Under the pieces are notes generated by a model. The model did not search any database, was not told the DNA's origin, and saw only the letters and a program-made list of their open reading frames with translations. Below, one piece after another: positions 43,230 to 52,940 of a stretch of 64,000 bases of DNA. The translations under genes and the position numbers were made by a program. Source of the stretch: Phascolarctos cinereus (Eukaryota > Chordata > Mammalia > Diprotodontia > Phascolarctidae); contig NW_018344194.1 of assembly GCF_002099425.1 (NCBI RefSeq), positions 744,001-808,000 of the forward strand, given 5' to 3'. Numbering within the stretch: the first letter of the stretch is position 1; the number at the start of each line of letters is the position of its first letter.

Positions 43230-43460
43230 CCAGGGGTAGAAGGACTAAAAGCGTACATAGCCCCTGCCCTCAGGAAGGGGGCTTACTTACATTCAGAGGG
43301 GGTAGGGGGCACCCCTCTAAGGACAAGGAAATACAAAGTACAGAGGAGGCAAATTACAAGGGGGAAGAAAGAGGAATGAAGAGATGAGGAGAGACAATAT
43401 TCCAGGAACAAGGGGGGTGGGATCTACCTGTGCAAAGTCATGGCAGCTGGACACTGGGTA
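43230..43460 (-). repeat. L2-like sequence, reverse (weak)
   Basis: ATAGCCCCTGCCCTCAGGAAGGGGGCTTAC resembles the antisense L2 phrase 'acagtccctgccctcaaggagcttac'. Downstream, GACAATATTCCAGGAACAAGGGG resembles 'gagcattccaggcatggggg'. Confidence 0.45.
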
Positions 43461-43464
43461 CAAA

Positions 43465-44485
43465 GAGCAGCAGTGACTGAAGGGGGCTAAAGGCATGAGC
43501 ACTGGGGAGTGAGGTGTGTATCTGGAAAGCAGGTCACAATATCCTGAATTTGGCACTGGCTTCACAGGACTCACCTCCAATAGTCCATGGCCTCTACCTG
43601 GGCACAGGAATGACAGGGAGAATTAAGTCTTCTTAATTCTGGATGGCCAGGGCGCTGAGGAGCTGAGCAGGGGCCCAGGCCACAGGAGGAGACAGAGCTT
43701 CGCTGCTGCGGCTGCAGGTACCCCACCGAGCCTGCCAACACCAAGGGGAGATAAGTCCCTCACCCTTCCCTTGGCTTGAAGGCATCCTGAACCAGCCCTG
43801 GGAAGGTCCTTTCTCTCCACGGGCAGCCCCACTCTCTAGGAGACTGTTGTAAGCAGAGCACTTCCTGAGAGATGCTGAACATCAGGGTGCTAGAGGGGGC
43901 ACTGCCCTACCTTTATGCATGTGTCATGGTCCAGTTTTCCCCCTTGTAAGCGCATCCTCAAAATCATATTACAAATCAATGAAAAAAATACAAATATTTC
44001 CACTGAAGCAGAGCTACTCCTGTGGCCATGCACCTTGAATCCCAGGCACCATCTTCTGGCAGCTCCATCAACCAAACTGGTTTCCTTGGGAAAATATCAA
44101 TTCTACAAAATGATCAGAGGCGCCAGCGGGCAGGGGAGATGCCAAGGCCCTGACTAACCCTCTGTACATCCCTGCTCTCCAAATCAGCATTTACTGGACA
44201 GAAACTCCAAAGAAGGCTTCTGAAGAGCTTCCTCTTCTATGAATGGGCCCCCTGGACCCCCCTACTCAGGGATTCCAGATCAGCTGGAGGATCTTGGGGC
44301 TGGCTTTTATTTTTTAAAATGTTTTGTTGAGGAAATTCAGAGAGCAAATGCCATCACAAGGGGACTGCCTGCGTCCTTGAAAGCTGCCTTCACCACCCAG
44401 AAGCTTCCATCACAGCCACATCCACGACAAAAAGGCCCGACTTCACGTTTTGGCTGTGCTCAGAATCCCTGAACCACCCAGAGCC
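43465..44485. other. unassigned sequence
   Basis: No confident repeat or gene. An AT-richer part around 43905-44115 could be a non-coding element. Confidence 0.35.
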
Positions 44486-44489
44486 ATCA

Positions 44490-44635
44490 GAGGGAAGCAT
44501 GCCAGACTTCCCAGGTACGGGCGCCGAACTCCCTCGGTGACCTTGGACAAGTCATTGGACCCTTCCTAGGGGCAGGGCAGCCCAGACTGCCTCCGAGGCC
44601 CCTTCCAGCTCCTGCTCTGGGACACTACTGTTTAC
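44490..44635 (+). repeat. MIR3/THER1-type SINE
   Basis: CTCGGTGACCTTGGACAAGTCATTGGACCC, then CTGCCTCCGAGGCCCCTTCCAGCTCCTGCTCTGGGACACTAC, the family's core and 3' tail. Confidence 0.65.
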
Positions 44636-44768
44636 AATCCTGCCAATGAGCAGCACAAGGATTGGGATCCCTGTTTGCACAAAAGGAATTTGAGGGTCAA
44701 AGTGGGGAGACAGATAGGAAGGGGCAGAGAGCTTCCACTCTGATGCTTCTCATAAAGATATTCTACCC

Positions 44769-45632
44769 GATACCACTGCACACCTATCAGATTGGCTATC
44801 GTGACAAAACAGGAAAATGATAAATGTTAGAGAAGATGTGGGAAAACTGGAACACTAATGCATTGTTCGTGGAGTTGTGAAATGATCCAACCATTCTGGA
44901 GAGCAATCTGGAACTATGCCCAAAGAGCTATAAAAATGTGCATACCCTTTGACCCAGCAATAGCACTTCTAGGTCTGTATCCCAGAGAGATCAAACAAAT
45001 GGGAAAAGGACCCACGTACACAAAAATATTTACAGCAGCTCTTTGTGTGGTGGCCAAGACATTGAGGGAATGCCCATCGACTGGGGAATGGCTGACTAAG
45101 TTGTAGTATGTGAATGGAATGGCATACTATCGTGCTATAAGAAATGATGAGCAGGCAGACTTCAGAAAAACCTGGAAAGACTTGTATGGTCTGATGCTGA
45201 GTGAAATGAGCAGAACCAAGAGGACATTGTACACAGTAACATTGTAATGATCAACTATGACAGACTCATCAGCTCTTCTCAGCAATGCAAGGATCTAAGA
45301 CAATCCAAAGGGCTTTTGGTGGGAAATGCTCTCCACATCCAGAAAAAGAACCATGGAGTCTGAGGGCAGATCGAAGCAGACTGCTGTTCCCCTTTGTGTC
45401 TGTTCTTTCTTTCTCATGGTTCTTGCCCTTTTGTTCTGATGCTTCTTTTATAACATGACTAATGTGGAAATATGTTTGATATTTTAATGTTTAATAATAC
45501 CAGATTGCATGCTGTCTTGAGGTAGGGGGAGGGGAGGAAGAAGGAGAAATTTAGAACTCAAAATCTTATAAAAGTGAATGCTGAAAACTAAAAATACATA
45601 AATAAATTTAATTTTTTAAAATGTGAAAAAAA
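44769..45632 (+). repeat. L1 LINE, 5'-truncated: ORF2 C-terminus and 3' UTR
   Basis: An 864 bp insertion framed by a 14 bp target-site duplication with one mismatch: AAAGATATTCTACC (44755-44768) and AAAGATATTCCACC (45633-45646). The ORF2 C-terminal region reads MHCSWSCEMIQPFWRAIW and CIPFDPAIALLGLYPREIKQ, TYTKIFTAALCVVAKTL and CPSTGEWLTKL, with the Cys/His pattern known from mammalian L1. A TAG (45104-45106) stands where the family has TGG; after it YVNGMAYYRAIRNDEQADF and KTWKDLYGLMLSEMSRTKRT remain in the same frame. The 3' UTR ends in a short A-rich tail. It is 5'-truncated and cannot move. It is clearly younger than the other L1 pieces here. Confidence 0.95.
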
Positions 45633-45734
45633 AAAGATATTCCACCTGAAATCCCTCCCAGAGCCCAGGCTCCGGAAAATCATGATAATATTAATTAATA
45701 ATAATGGCTATTATCTGTGTGGCGCTTTACACAG

Positions 45735-45892
45735 ACTCACAACCTTGAGTCAGAGAACCTGGATTCAGCTCCCACTTCAGATGCCCGGCCAAGTCACTGA
45801 GCCTCAGTTTCCTCAACTGTAAAACAAGAGGCCTGGACTTGATGGCCTCTGAGATCCCTTCCAGTTTTACATCAGGGGCTCTGTCATACCAA
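45735..45892 (+). repeat. MIR3/THER1-type SINE
   Basis: GAGTCAGAGAACCTGGATTCAGC, GGCCAAGTCACTGAGCCTCAGTTTCCTCAACTGTAAAACAAGAGGCC, and CTTGATGGCCTCTGAGATCCCTTCCAGTTTTACATC. Core and tail are well preserved. Confidence 0.8.
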
Positions 45893-46225
45893 CCTTGCTG
45901 CCTCAGCCAATGAGGAAGACAACGTCCAAGAGGCTGAGAGGCCAAAAGGCCATGAGGGGCCAAAGAGACTGATGACCTTGGACAGGTCACTGCTTAGAGA
46001 GAAAACTATTGGTGTGACCTCCCTCAAGGGTTATACTGAGGAGAGAGAGTTATTCCTATGACCCATAACCATCAGGTAATCTGCCAGAAGGGCTTTCCCC
46101 TAGAGATTGCTCAGATGGTCACAACCTGCAACCTAGTTACTCAAGGGACAACTTGTACTCAGAAAAACCCAGAATAAAAAGTACTTCTATCACTTGGGGT
46201 GTTTTTGCCTTTTAAAAAAAAGACC
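45893..46225. other. unassigned AT-richer sequence
   Basis: No repeat recognised; an AATAAA-containing AGAATAAAAAGTACTTC lies near 46170 and the block ends in A-runs before the GGAA array. Whether it belongs to an old insertion is unclear. Confidence 0.3.
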
Positions 46226-46227
46226 CA

Positions 46228-46500
46228 AAAAAAGAGGAAAAGAAAGAAAGAGGGAGAGAGGAAGGGAAAGAAGGAGGAAGGAAAAGAAAGAAGGAAGGAA
46301 GGAAATGAGGGAGTGAGAGAGGAAGGAAAGAAGGAAGGAAGAAGGAAAGAAAGAAGGAAGGAAGGAAGGAAATGAGGGAGGGAGGGAAAGAGGAAGGAAG
46401 GGAAAGAAGGAAGGAAGGAAGGAAGGAAGGAAGGAAGGAAGGAAGGAAGGAAGGAAGGAAGGAAGGAAGGAAGGAAGGAAGGAAGGAAGGAAGGAAGGAA
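46228..46500 (+). repeat. (GAAA/GGAA)n polypurine array
   Basis: About 270 bp of purine. The left half mixes GAAAG, GGGAG and GGAAG; the right end is about 23 perfect GGAA units. The minus frame reads as Leu/Pro/Ser-Phe repeats, which is spurious. Confidence 0.97.
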
Positions 46501-46769
46501 GATCTGAGTTCCTTCACATGAATTCCATGAACTCTAAATGCTGAGACCGCAGATCTCCCCAGAGTCCCTGAGAAGACAAAGCCTTCCCACTGTTTCTCCA
46601 CTGATCGATGTATGATCTCCCCTGATCCTCAGACTCTATTTCAAGTGAGCTTGGCCAGGAGAACCAATGTCTGAGCAAAGTCACTTGGCCCTTACAGGAA
46701 CTGGGCCCAGGACCTTCCCAAAGACTCTGGAAGCAGCAGCACAAATGTTTTGGCAGGTGGACATGTGGG

Positions 46770-46990
46770 CACAGGAGATGGCAGAGGCGAGGTCAGGACC
46801 CAGGAGGAAAGGCTAGCGGCGGACGGGAGAAAGTCTGAAAAGCCCGAGCAAGGAACCACAAGAGGTCTTTGAGCACGAGAATGGCAGGGTCACATCTGCA
46901 CCTCAGGGAGACTCTGGCAGCTGCACAAAGGACGCAGGCCAGCCCAGGATGGGGGAGATGGCTGTGCATGAAGAAGGGATGCTGCAAAAG
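46770..46990 (-). repeat. L2 internal fragment, reverse
   Basis: CACGAGAATGGCAGGGTCACATCTGCACCTCAGGGAGACTCTGGCAGCTGCACAAAGGACGC matches the antisense L2 phrase 'ggggtgacatggtcagacctgcgctttaggaagatcactttggcagct'. Confidence 0.6.
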
Positions 46991-47039
46991 CAGAATCAAG
47001 GGACCTTGGCAAATCTAGCTAACCAGAACGATGCAGGAA

Positions 47040-47222
47040 AAGCAGGGCAGCAGATTTGGAGTCCAAAGGCCTGGGTTCAAATCCAGGCCTGGCCACTCAC
47101 TGCCTGTGTGGCTTTGGGGAAAGTACTTAACCTCTCTGGGCCTGTTTTCTCCACTATAAGAAGTGGCAGATGATCTTGAACCTCGAAGGTCTTTTTCAGC
47201 TCTGCCACGATCCCAGGATTTT
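47040..47222 (+). repeat. MIR3/THER1-type SINE, near full length
   Basis: GGAGTCCAAAGGCCTGGGTTCAAATCCAGGCCTGGCCACTCACTGCCTGTGTGGC, AAGTACTTAACCTCTCTGGGCC and CTCGAAGGTCTTTTTCAGCTCTGCCACGATCCCAGG. Head, core and tail are clear. Confidence 0.85.
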
Positions 47223-47415
47223 AAGTTAGGAAGAAGGGCGGGCTTGAGAGAGCGGGAAGGCAGGGGAAAGGAGATGAAGAAGTGGCCCACGCAATCCCTA
47301 AGGGTCCTTGCAGTTCTAGAGCCGGCAAGGAGTTCCACTCTGCCTACACCAGCCTAGGGGCCCTAGAAGACACCAACTGCCTGCCAGAAAACAACGTCTA
47401 GGAGGCAAGAATCTG
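47223..47415. other. unassigned sequence
   Basis: No repeat or gene recognised. Confidence 0.35.
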
Positions 47416-47419
47416 GAAC

Positions 47420-47562
47420 AGAACCAGGAAAAGGGAGGGAAGATGGGAGGAAAGGGAATGGAGGAGAGGGAGGGGGAAAAGGAAAGGAGAGCAAGGAGGG
47501 GAAAGAAGAAGGAAGGAGGGACAGAGGGAGTGAAGGGGAGAGGAAGAGAGGGAGGGAGGAGC
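47420..47562 (+). repeat. GGA/GGGA polypurine tract
   Basis: Nearly pure purine with GGGAGG, GGAAAGG and GAGAGGGAG strings and no fixed unit. Confidence 0.9.
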
Positions 47563-47864
47563 GCTCAGCAGAGAAGCCTGGCAGCCTCGTCCCTCAGGAA
47601 GCGACCCCTCTACCCAGAGGAGGGTCCAGGGCAAAGCAGATGGAGACATCCTCTGAACGCGATTTCCATCCCCTCGCTCCCCCAGACCACACCCCGAGGA
47701 AGGAACTGCCTTGTGTTTTACTCTTTGCCTTCTGGGACAGGTCCATTCTCCCTGGAGAACCCTGCACATGTTCCTGAGAATTGGCAAACACTTGGGTTCA
47801 ATAAACAATCAATTGGGAGCCACATTCATTGAGAGCCAGATGCTCTCTGCCTCAGTTACCTGTT

Positions 47865-47867
<3 letters not shown>

Positions 47868-47917
<50 letters not shown>
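47868..47917 (+). repeat. (AC)25 microsatellite
   Basis: Pure dinucleotide repeat of about 25 units, a likely length polymorphism. Confidence 0.98.
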
Positions 47918-47919
<2 letters not shown>

Positions 47920-48770
47920 CCCAGCCCTTTCCCAGAAGCGTGCTCTCTGTCACTCTCCACTTGGCCTTCCAAACTCCTTTCAGAAAACAATGAGGAGCCG
48001 TGAATTGCGCTTCCCCACCAGGATCTACACTCCAAGCTCAGCACCTCACAGGATACCTGGAAAACAGCAGGCCCAGCTGAAAATTTCTGCACTTTCACGT
48101 GGTGAGGATAAAAATAAATAAGGCGACAAACAAAACCACAGCCCGAGATGTTCAAAGTGCGTGTGAGCCGCCAGGAACACGGGAGAAAGGCATAGTCTGG
48201 GAGGGAGCCCCTGGCCGCCCCTGCCCAGCCCTGGCCCCAAAGCCTCCACAGCGCCTGCCCAAACGACTCAGGGCTTCCTCGATGCACTCTCTAAAAATGA
48301 AACGAACATTTGGGCAGCGTCCTCTTAATGGATAATCACAACACCAACGTGGGCCTTTGTTCTTTCCACCAGCATCTGCATGCAAAGCAGGCTCCCCCAG
48401 CGCTGGCGCCCTGTGGGAATCAGAAACCGATCTTCCAGCACATGCAGAGACAGAGGAGGAGGAAGAGCGAGGGAAGGGCGAGGCCCAGAAATTCAGCTCC
48501 CAGACCAGCCAGGGCTTCGAGGACGTGGCTGCCAGAGTCGAGAACCATCTTGGTCCAAGCAGGGGATGAAGCTTCCAGCCAATTGCCATGATTCTTAGCT
48601 CCCAGTCACCATTCACCAAACTACGTAATACACATGATCCCAGTCGGACGGTGTGGACAGACTCTCCCCCAGCCCTCAAACTGATCTTCTGCCTCCTCAA
48701 AGGCCTGCGAGGTCACCCACATCAGGTGCCAACCCCAGCACAGGAGCACACCCCCAGCAGCCTGCACCCA
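47920..48770. other. unassigned sequence
   Basis: No repeat or gene recognised. A 183-codon minus frame (48152-48700) has no known motif and overlaps plus frames of similar quality. Confidence 0.35.
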
Positions 48771-48774
48771 CGCA

Positions 48775-49010
48775 GCAGATTAAAATTAGGCACCCTAATT
48801 ATTACACTGCCAGGGTGAAAATGGGAATGCCGTGTTAAAAGCGAATGGGCGAATTCATGGATTTCTTCATTTGCTTTCAGCTTTTGATGCTCTGGCCCAG
48901 TCTTTTTTATTATCAAGAGGGACATTTACAAACACACACACACAGAGGCAGAAATGCATCATTAGCTCTGTTCCCAATTAGGATAAGCACCTATTTGGAC
49001 AGCTAAGCTT
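48775..49010. promoter_or_regulatory. candidate conserved non-coding element
   Basis: Repeat-free AT-rich DNA apart from a short CA stretch, with a high density of developmental motif types: CCCTAATTATTACAC (homeobox), GCAGATTAAAATTAGG, GAAATGCATCATTAGC (POU/homeobox) and CCCAATTAGGATAAGC. No frame is kept. This is the window's best-looking conserved-enhancer candidate, from composition and motifs only. Confidence 0.35.
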
Positions 49011-49504
49011 CCCTGCCTCCCTACGTGGCATCTTTGATATTAGGAAGCCCCCCCACCCACGCCTAAGAGGGACCCTTCCAGAGGAATGCCAGGGCTCCCA
49101 TCCCAGGCCCAACAGGTCGGCCTCCCAGAGTAGGCGGCTGTAATCCAGCCCGTGGGGGGCGCCATGGGATCACGGACCTCAGGGGTCATCTGCTCTGCTT
49201 CCCTCATTTCAGACTTGCTGAGGTCACCCACGGAGTGGCAGCACAGGTGAGATTTTCACCCAGGGCCTCACACTGCAGAGTGAGTGCTCTTCCCATCTGC
49301 AGGGGGGCAGTGCTGCTCTGACAGCCACACCAGGGAAAGGAAAGATCCCCCAGCCCGCGGCACCCTAAGAAAGGGTCACCAGGTTGACAACAAATCATTA
49401 ATGCAGAAGGAATTCTCCCTCAAAGTCCAAGCAAGGTCAAGAATCTCAGACTGATGAAGGTACTAGCATGTTGTCACGTGAGAGTGCTTTTGTGTAAGGT
49501 CAGG

Positions 49505-49583
49505 CACAAGTACACACACGTACATGCACACACACGTATGCATACATGCACGCACAAACACACACATGCACACACACACACGT

Positions 49584-49617
<34 letters not shown>

Positions 49618-49619
49618 CA
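49505..49619 (+). repeat. CA/TG-rich array
   Basis: It begins as ACACACGTACATGCACAC mixtures and ends as a nearly pure CA run of about 20 units; minus frames become Val/Cys-rich. Confidence 0.96.
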
Positions 49620-49744
49620 ACACGATGCAGTAAATAGGAGCCCTGGTCTTCAAGTCGGAAGAACCTGGGGTCACGTTCCCCCTCCAATACATCCTGGCCA
49701 CCTAATTCCAGGTCCATCATTTCACCTGCAATGCTACACTAGGC

Positions 49745-49972
49745 CAAGGGTTTTCAAAGTGTGGGCTGGGACCCCTGGGGTCCACAAGGTCAAAACTATC
49801 TTCATAATAATACTATGATGTTCTCATTCCCAATGCAGCAAATAAAACATATAAAGAATTAGTTAAGAGGTAGATGTGTCCCACATAAATAAAAGCTTGG
49901 GGGGGGGGGGGTCAAGGGGTGAGCTGCTTAATCATTTTGTGGTCCTGAGACTGAAAAGTTTGAGGACTGCTG
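49745..49972 (+). mobile_element. non-autonomous hAT (Charlie-like) DNA transposon
   Basis: The left end CAAGGGTTTTCAAAGTGTGGG and the right end, reverse-complemented, CAGCAGTCCTCAAACTTTT, form decayed hAT-type terminal inverted repeats. The inside has GGTCCACAAGGTCAAAACTATCTTCATAATAATACTATG, a phrase known from Charlie-group elements. The flanking 8 bp CACTAGGC and CTCTGGGC agree at 6 of 8 bases, as for an old hAT target duplication. A (G)13 run has grown inside (49899-49911). No transposase frame. Confidence 0.8.
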
Positions 49973-50089
49973 CTCTGGGCAATGCCAGCCTATGCTGGTA
50001 AAGAGAGTTTTCTCATCTGGGAGTTCCCTCTCTCAGTTAAGCCCAATCTCTAACCCTGTCTACATGGGGACAAGGTGTTTCCTAAAGTA

Positions 50090-50200
50090 GCCCGTAAGCA
50101 CTGAGGGGCCAAGGACACTTTTCTGTTTTTCTCTTTATCATTCACAGCAACGCCTGGCATGGAATAGGTGCCTAATAAATGCTCGGTGGTGCTCTATTTT
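50090..50200 (+). repeat. L2 3' end
   Basis: CTCTTTATCATTCACAGCAACGCCTGGCATGGAATAGGTGCCTAATAAATGC is the sense L2 terminus. Confidence 0.65.
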
Positions 50201-51195
50201 TCCTTTGTGAGTGAACATTGCAGATTCCTCCCGGAACAGTTCTAGAGGCCCCTCCACTGACTCCATTCCACACCTGGAGCATCCCAGCATCCTCTCTCTC
50301 TGCTCCTGCATCTGCCTCCCATCCTACTGCTTCCAGGTAAGAGAGGAGGAAAAGCCCAGATTTGGGGAGGTGGAATTGGGGGAGGGGGTGGGAAGAAAGG
50401 TACTGAAGAAAGACACAGAAATGCATAAGAAATCCATGAGAAGGAAGTGCCCACGAGGACACAGACGAGCAGGGCTCAATTTAATGTATAATGTAAAAAG
50501 GTAAACTGGACGCATCATGTTTCATATGCAATCTGGCCCCTATTCTCTAGACATGGAAATATCTATGTTTGTGTTTGTGTTCAAAATGAAGAAGAAAATT
50601 TCAATATGACTAGGCAAATCAGAAAGCTGGAGTGGCTGACCACTGAGGTCTCTCGAGTACAAATCCAGAAGCCCCCATCCTCCAGAAGATCAGCAACAGG
50701 GCCAAGGGCCCTTCCCCTTCTCCCATAACTTCTTCTCCTTCACTTCTACTCCCGTGGCTGCCTGCCTCCCCCTCCTGCCCCACTCTGCTCAGAATCCACA
50801 GACTTCCCCGGCTCTCTCCCTCATGGAGTGAAGCCTCAGTCCGGATCTGCAACTTGGAAATTCTCCTCTCCTGCCACTAGCTTCTCTTCCTCCCTGGTGC
50901 TCCATTTTCTCCAGCCAGCTTTCCTTGCCTGCAGATCCAGGCTAGCCACCAGGCCTGGACTCTCCCTCTTCTCCTGCCACCACACCCCTGATGTTCTCAA
51001 ACTTCCACCCTGGCTAACCCCCACTAATGGGCTTCTCTCAGCAGCTCTGATCCACACTGGAAAATGGAACAAAAATCACTTTCCCAGCTAGGAATTTGAG
51101 CTTCCTAAGCTTCAGCTGGGCCCTCCCTACTGCTCAGCAGGCTTCCTTCCCTTCGGTTCCCTCCCCTCCTCTAGAGCCCAGTATTTAAAGCCCTG
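50201..51195. other. unassigned sequence
   Basis: No confident repeat or gene. Confidence 0.35.
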
Positions 51196-51199
51196 CCCA

Positions 51200-51822
51200 A
51201 GAAGGACTGTCAATCAGTAAGAATGTATTAAGTGCCTCCTAGTGCCCAGCAACGTGTTACAAACTAAGTACACAATGAAAGGCAAAAGACTGCCTGCTCT
51301 GTTCGGGGGGGGGGGGGGCAACGCAACATGCAAAGGACGACGACGTGCAAACAAAGTACAGACAGGGTGAAGGTGGGAGGGAGTCGTCTCATAAGGAAGG
51401 CACCAGCATCGACAGGAATCGGGAAAGGCTTCTCACAGAGCGTGGGATTTGGGCTAAGACCTGACGCAGAGATGAGAAGACAGTGTCCCAGGCACAGGGA
51501 GCAGCCAGGGAAAGTGCCTCATGTCAGTGTGTCTGGTTCAAGGAATATCCAGGAGACCAGCGTCACTGGAATGAAGAGAACATGACAAGATATAAGGGTA
51601 AGAAGACTGCAAGATGAGGGGTGGGAGGCACACTGGGAACGGCTTTACACTCTTTGGAAAGAGAAGACTTTATATTGGATCTCGGGGGCAATAGGGAGCC
51701 ACTGTAGTTTACCGAGTACGGGGGGGTGTTACAGTCAGACCTTAGGCTTCAGGAAAATCACTTTGGTGGCCAAGTGGACGATGGACTGGAGACGGCAGAG
51801 ACACGCGGCAGAAAGACAAGCC
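51200..51822 (-). repeat. L2, reverse, part 1 (split by a SINE)
   Basis: A long antisense L2: AGAATGTATTAAGTGCCTCC, AAAGACTGCCTGCTCTG, AACATGCAAAGG, GGGAAAGGCTTCTCACAGAG, GGGCTAAGACCTGACGC, AGGAGACCAGCGTCACTGG, TATTGGATCTCGGGGGCAATAGGGAGCCACTG, and AATCACTTTGGTGGCCAAGTGGACGATGGACTGGAGACGG. It holds a (G)14 run at 51305. It resumes at 51980. Confidence 0.8.
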
Positions 51823-51979
51823 ACGGGGCAGCTAGGTGGCGCAGTGGATGGAGCACCGGTCCCGCAGTCAGGAGGACCTGCGTTCACATCTGGCCTCAGA
51901 CCAAACACTTGACATGTACTAGCTGTGTGACCTTGGGCAAGTTACTTAACCCCAACTGCCTCACCAAAAAAAAAAAAAA
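51823..51979 (+). repeat. WSINE1-type SINE, complete
   Basis: GGGGCAGCTAGGTGGCGCAGTGG, TCAGGAGGACCTGCGTTCAC, CTAGCTGTGTGACCTTGGGC, AACCCCAACTGCCTCACC and an A13 tail. The flanks AAAGACAAGCCA and AAAGATACCCCA agree at 9 of 12 bases, consistent with a target duplication. It sits inside an older antisense L2. Its head contains AGGTGGCGC, close to a CTCF core. Confidence 0.95.
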
Positions 51980-52305
51980 GATACCCCAGCAATCCAGGAG
52001 GGAGGTGATGGAGGCTGTATTCAGATGCTGTGAGGGTGAAACTGACCAGAGATGCTGCACAGTTGAAATCTACAGGCCTTGGCCACAGCCTGGATACGGA
52101 GGCTGAGCATGAGCAGTTAAGGCTAATATCTGGTTTCTGGCTGAGGTGACTAGGACGATGGGGACATCCTGGAAAATAATAAGGAAGTTAAGAGGAGAGG
52201 GGGCTGCGAGTACCACTAATGAGTTCAGTTTGAGATGAGAGCCCAGAGGTCAGGAGAAAGATTAGGGCTTGATAAGTGGATGTGAGAACCGTCGGCATGG
52301 AGACA
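51980..52305 (-). repeat. L2, reverse, part 2
   Basis: GATACCCCAGCAATCCAGGAGGGAGGTGATGGAGGC ('ttgcaatagtccaggcgagaggtgatgagggc') picks up the L2 where 51822 left off, and continues with CTGGCTGAGGTGACTAGGACG and GAGTTCAGTTTGAGATGAGAGCCCAGAGG. Confidence 0.75.
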
Positions 52306-52725
52306 AGTGAACCCTCAGGAGCCAAGAAGCACACATGTTTCCAGCCTTCCTTCACCCGACTCCCTTCCCCAGGCTTGACACTCTCACTGAGCTAATCACA
52401 GCCTTCCACTAGGCCAAAACTTCTCCAGGTCTGGGCTGGTAATGCCTAAGACAAAGGCCAACTGCAGTCAGCCACGTGGTGCCGGGCAGAGTGAGCACCT
52501 GTAAATGCTTCCTGACAATTCAAGTTAGCCTGTATCTTCCAGAGCCCAGCTCAGGTACCACCTCTTACAGGAAGCCATAAGGCAGGACCCATACTTCCCA
52601 GGTTTACTTATTATGTCCCTGAGTGAGCAGGCCCTATTATTTCATATTGCAGCTAACAGGGTAGAAGCCACAGCCCTCTACCCTACAGGAGCTTCCTGAA
52701 GACACAAAGCATCCCGAATCGGAGG
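52306..52725. other. unassigned sequence
   Basis: GCCCAGCTCAGGTACCACCTCTTACAGGAAGCC (about 52545-52578) looks like sense-strand L2 ('gcccagctcaaatgccacctcctccaggaagcc') and may join the L2 end that follows. Confidence 0.5.
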
Positions 52726-52729
52726 TGCC

Positions 52730-52835
52730 AGTAAGCTCTTTGCATGTAGGAACTGGTTCTTCCTCTGCTAGCAGCCCAGAGCCTGGCACATAGCAGACAC
52801 TCAGGACTACGAGCTGACTGACTAACTTCCCCTAT
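52730..52835 (+). repeat. L2 3' end
   Basis: AGCAGCCCAGAGCCTGGCACATAGCAGACACTCAGGAC ... GAGCTGACTGACTAAC is the sense L2 terminus. Confidence 0.65.
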
Positions 52836-52913
52836 CACAAAGCCCTTCACTCTAAAAAGGGAGCACCATGTGGCAAAGAGGCATACTTAGGCAAGGGCTA
52901 AATTAGGAATGGG

Positions 52914-52940
52914 CCCCCCCCCCCCCCCCCCCCCCCCCCC
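52914..52940 (+). repeat. (C)27 homopolymer
   Basis: Twenty-seven consecutive C, preceded by GGG. The reported length may be limited by sequencing or assembly. Confidence 0.95.

Noticed and set aside
44858-45106. 82-codon frame with conserved-looking Cys/His pattern
   Set aside because: It is the ORF2 C-terminus of the truncated L1, not a host gene.
45990-46225. Possible solo LTR end (AATAAA-containing block before an A-run)
   Set aside because: No TG...CA ends, no target duplication and no family phrase recognised.
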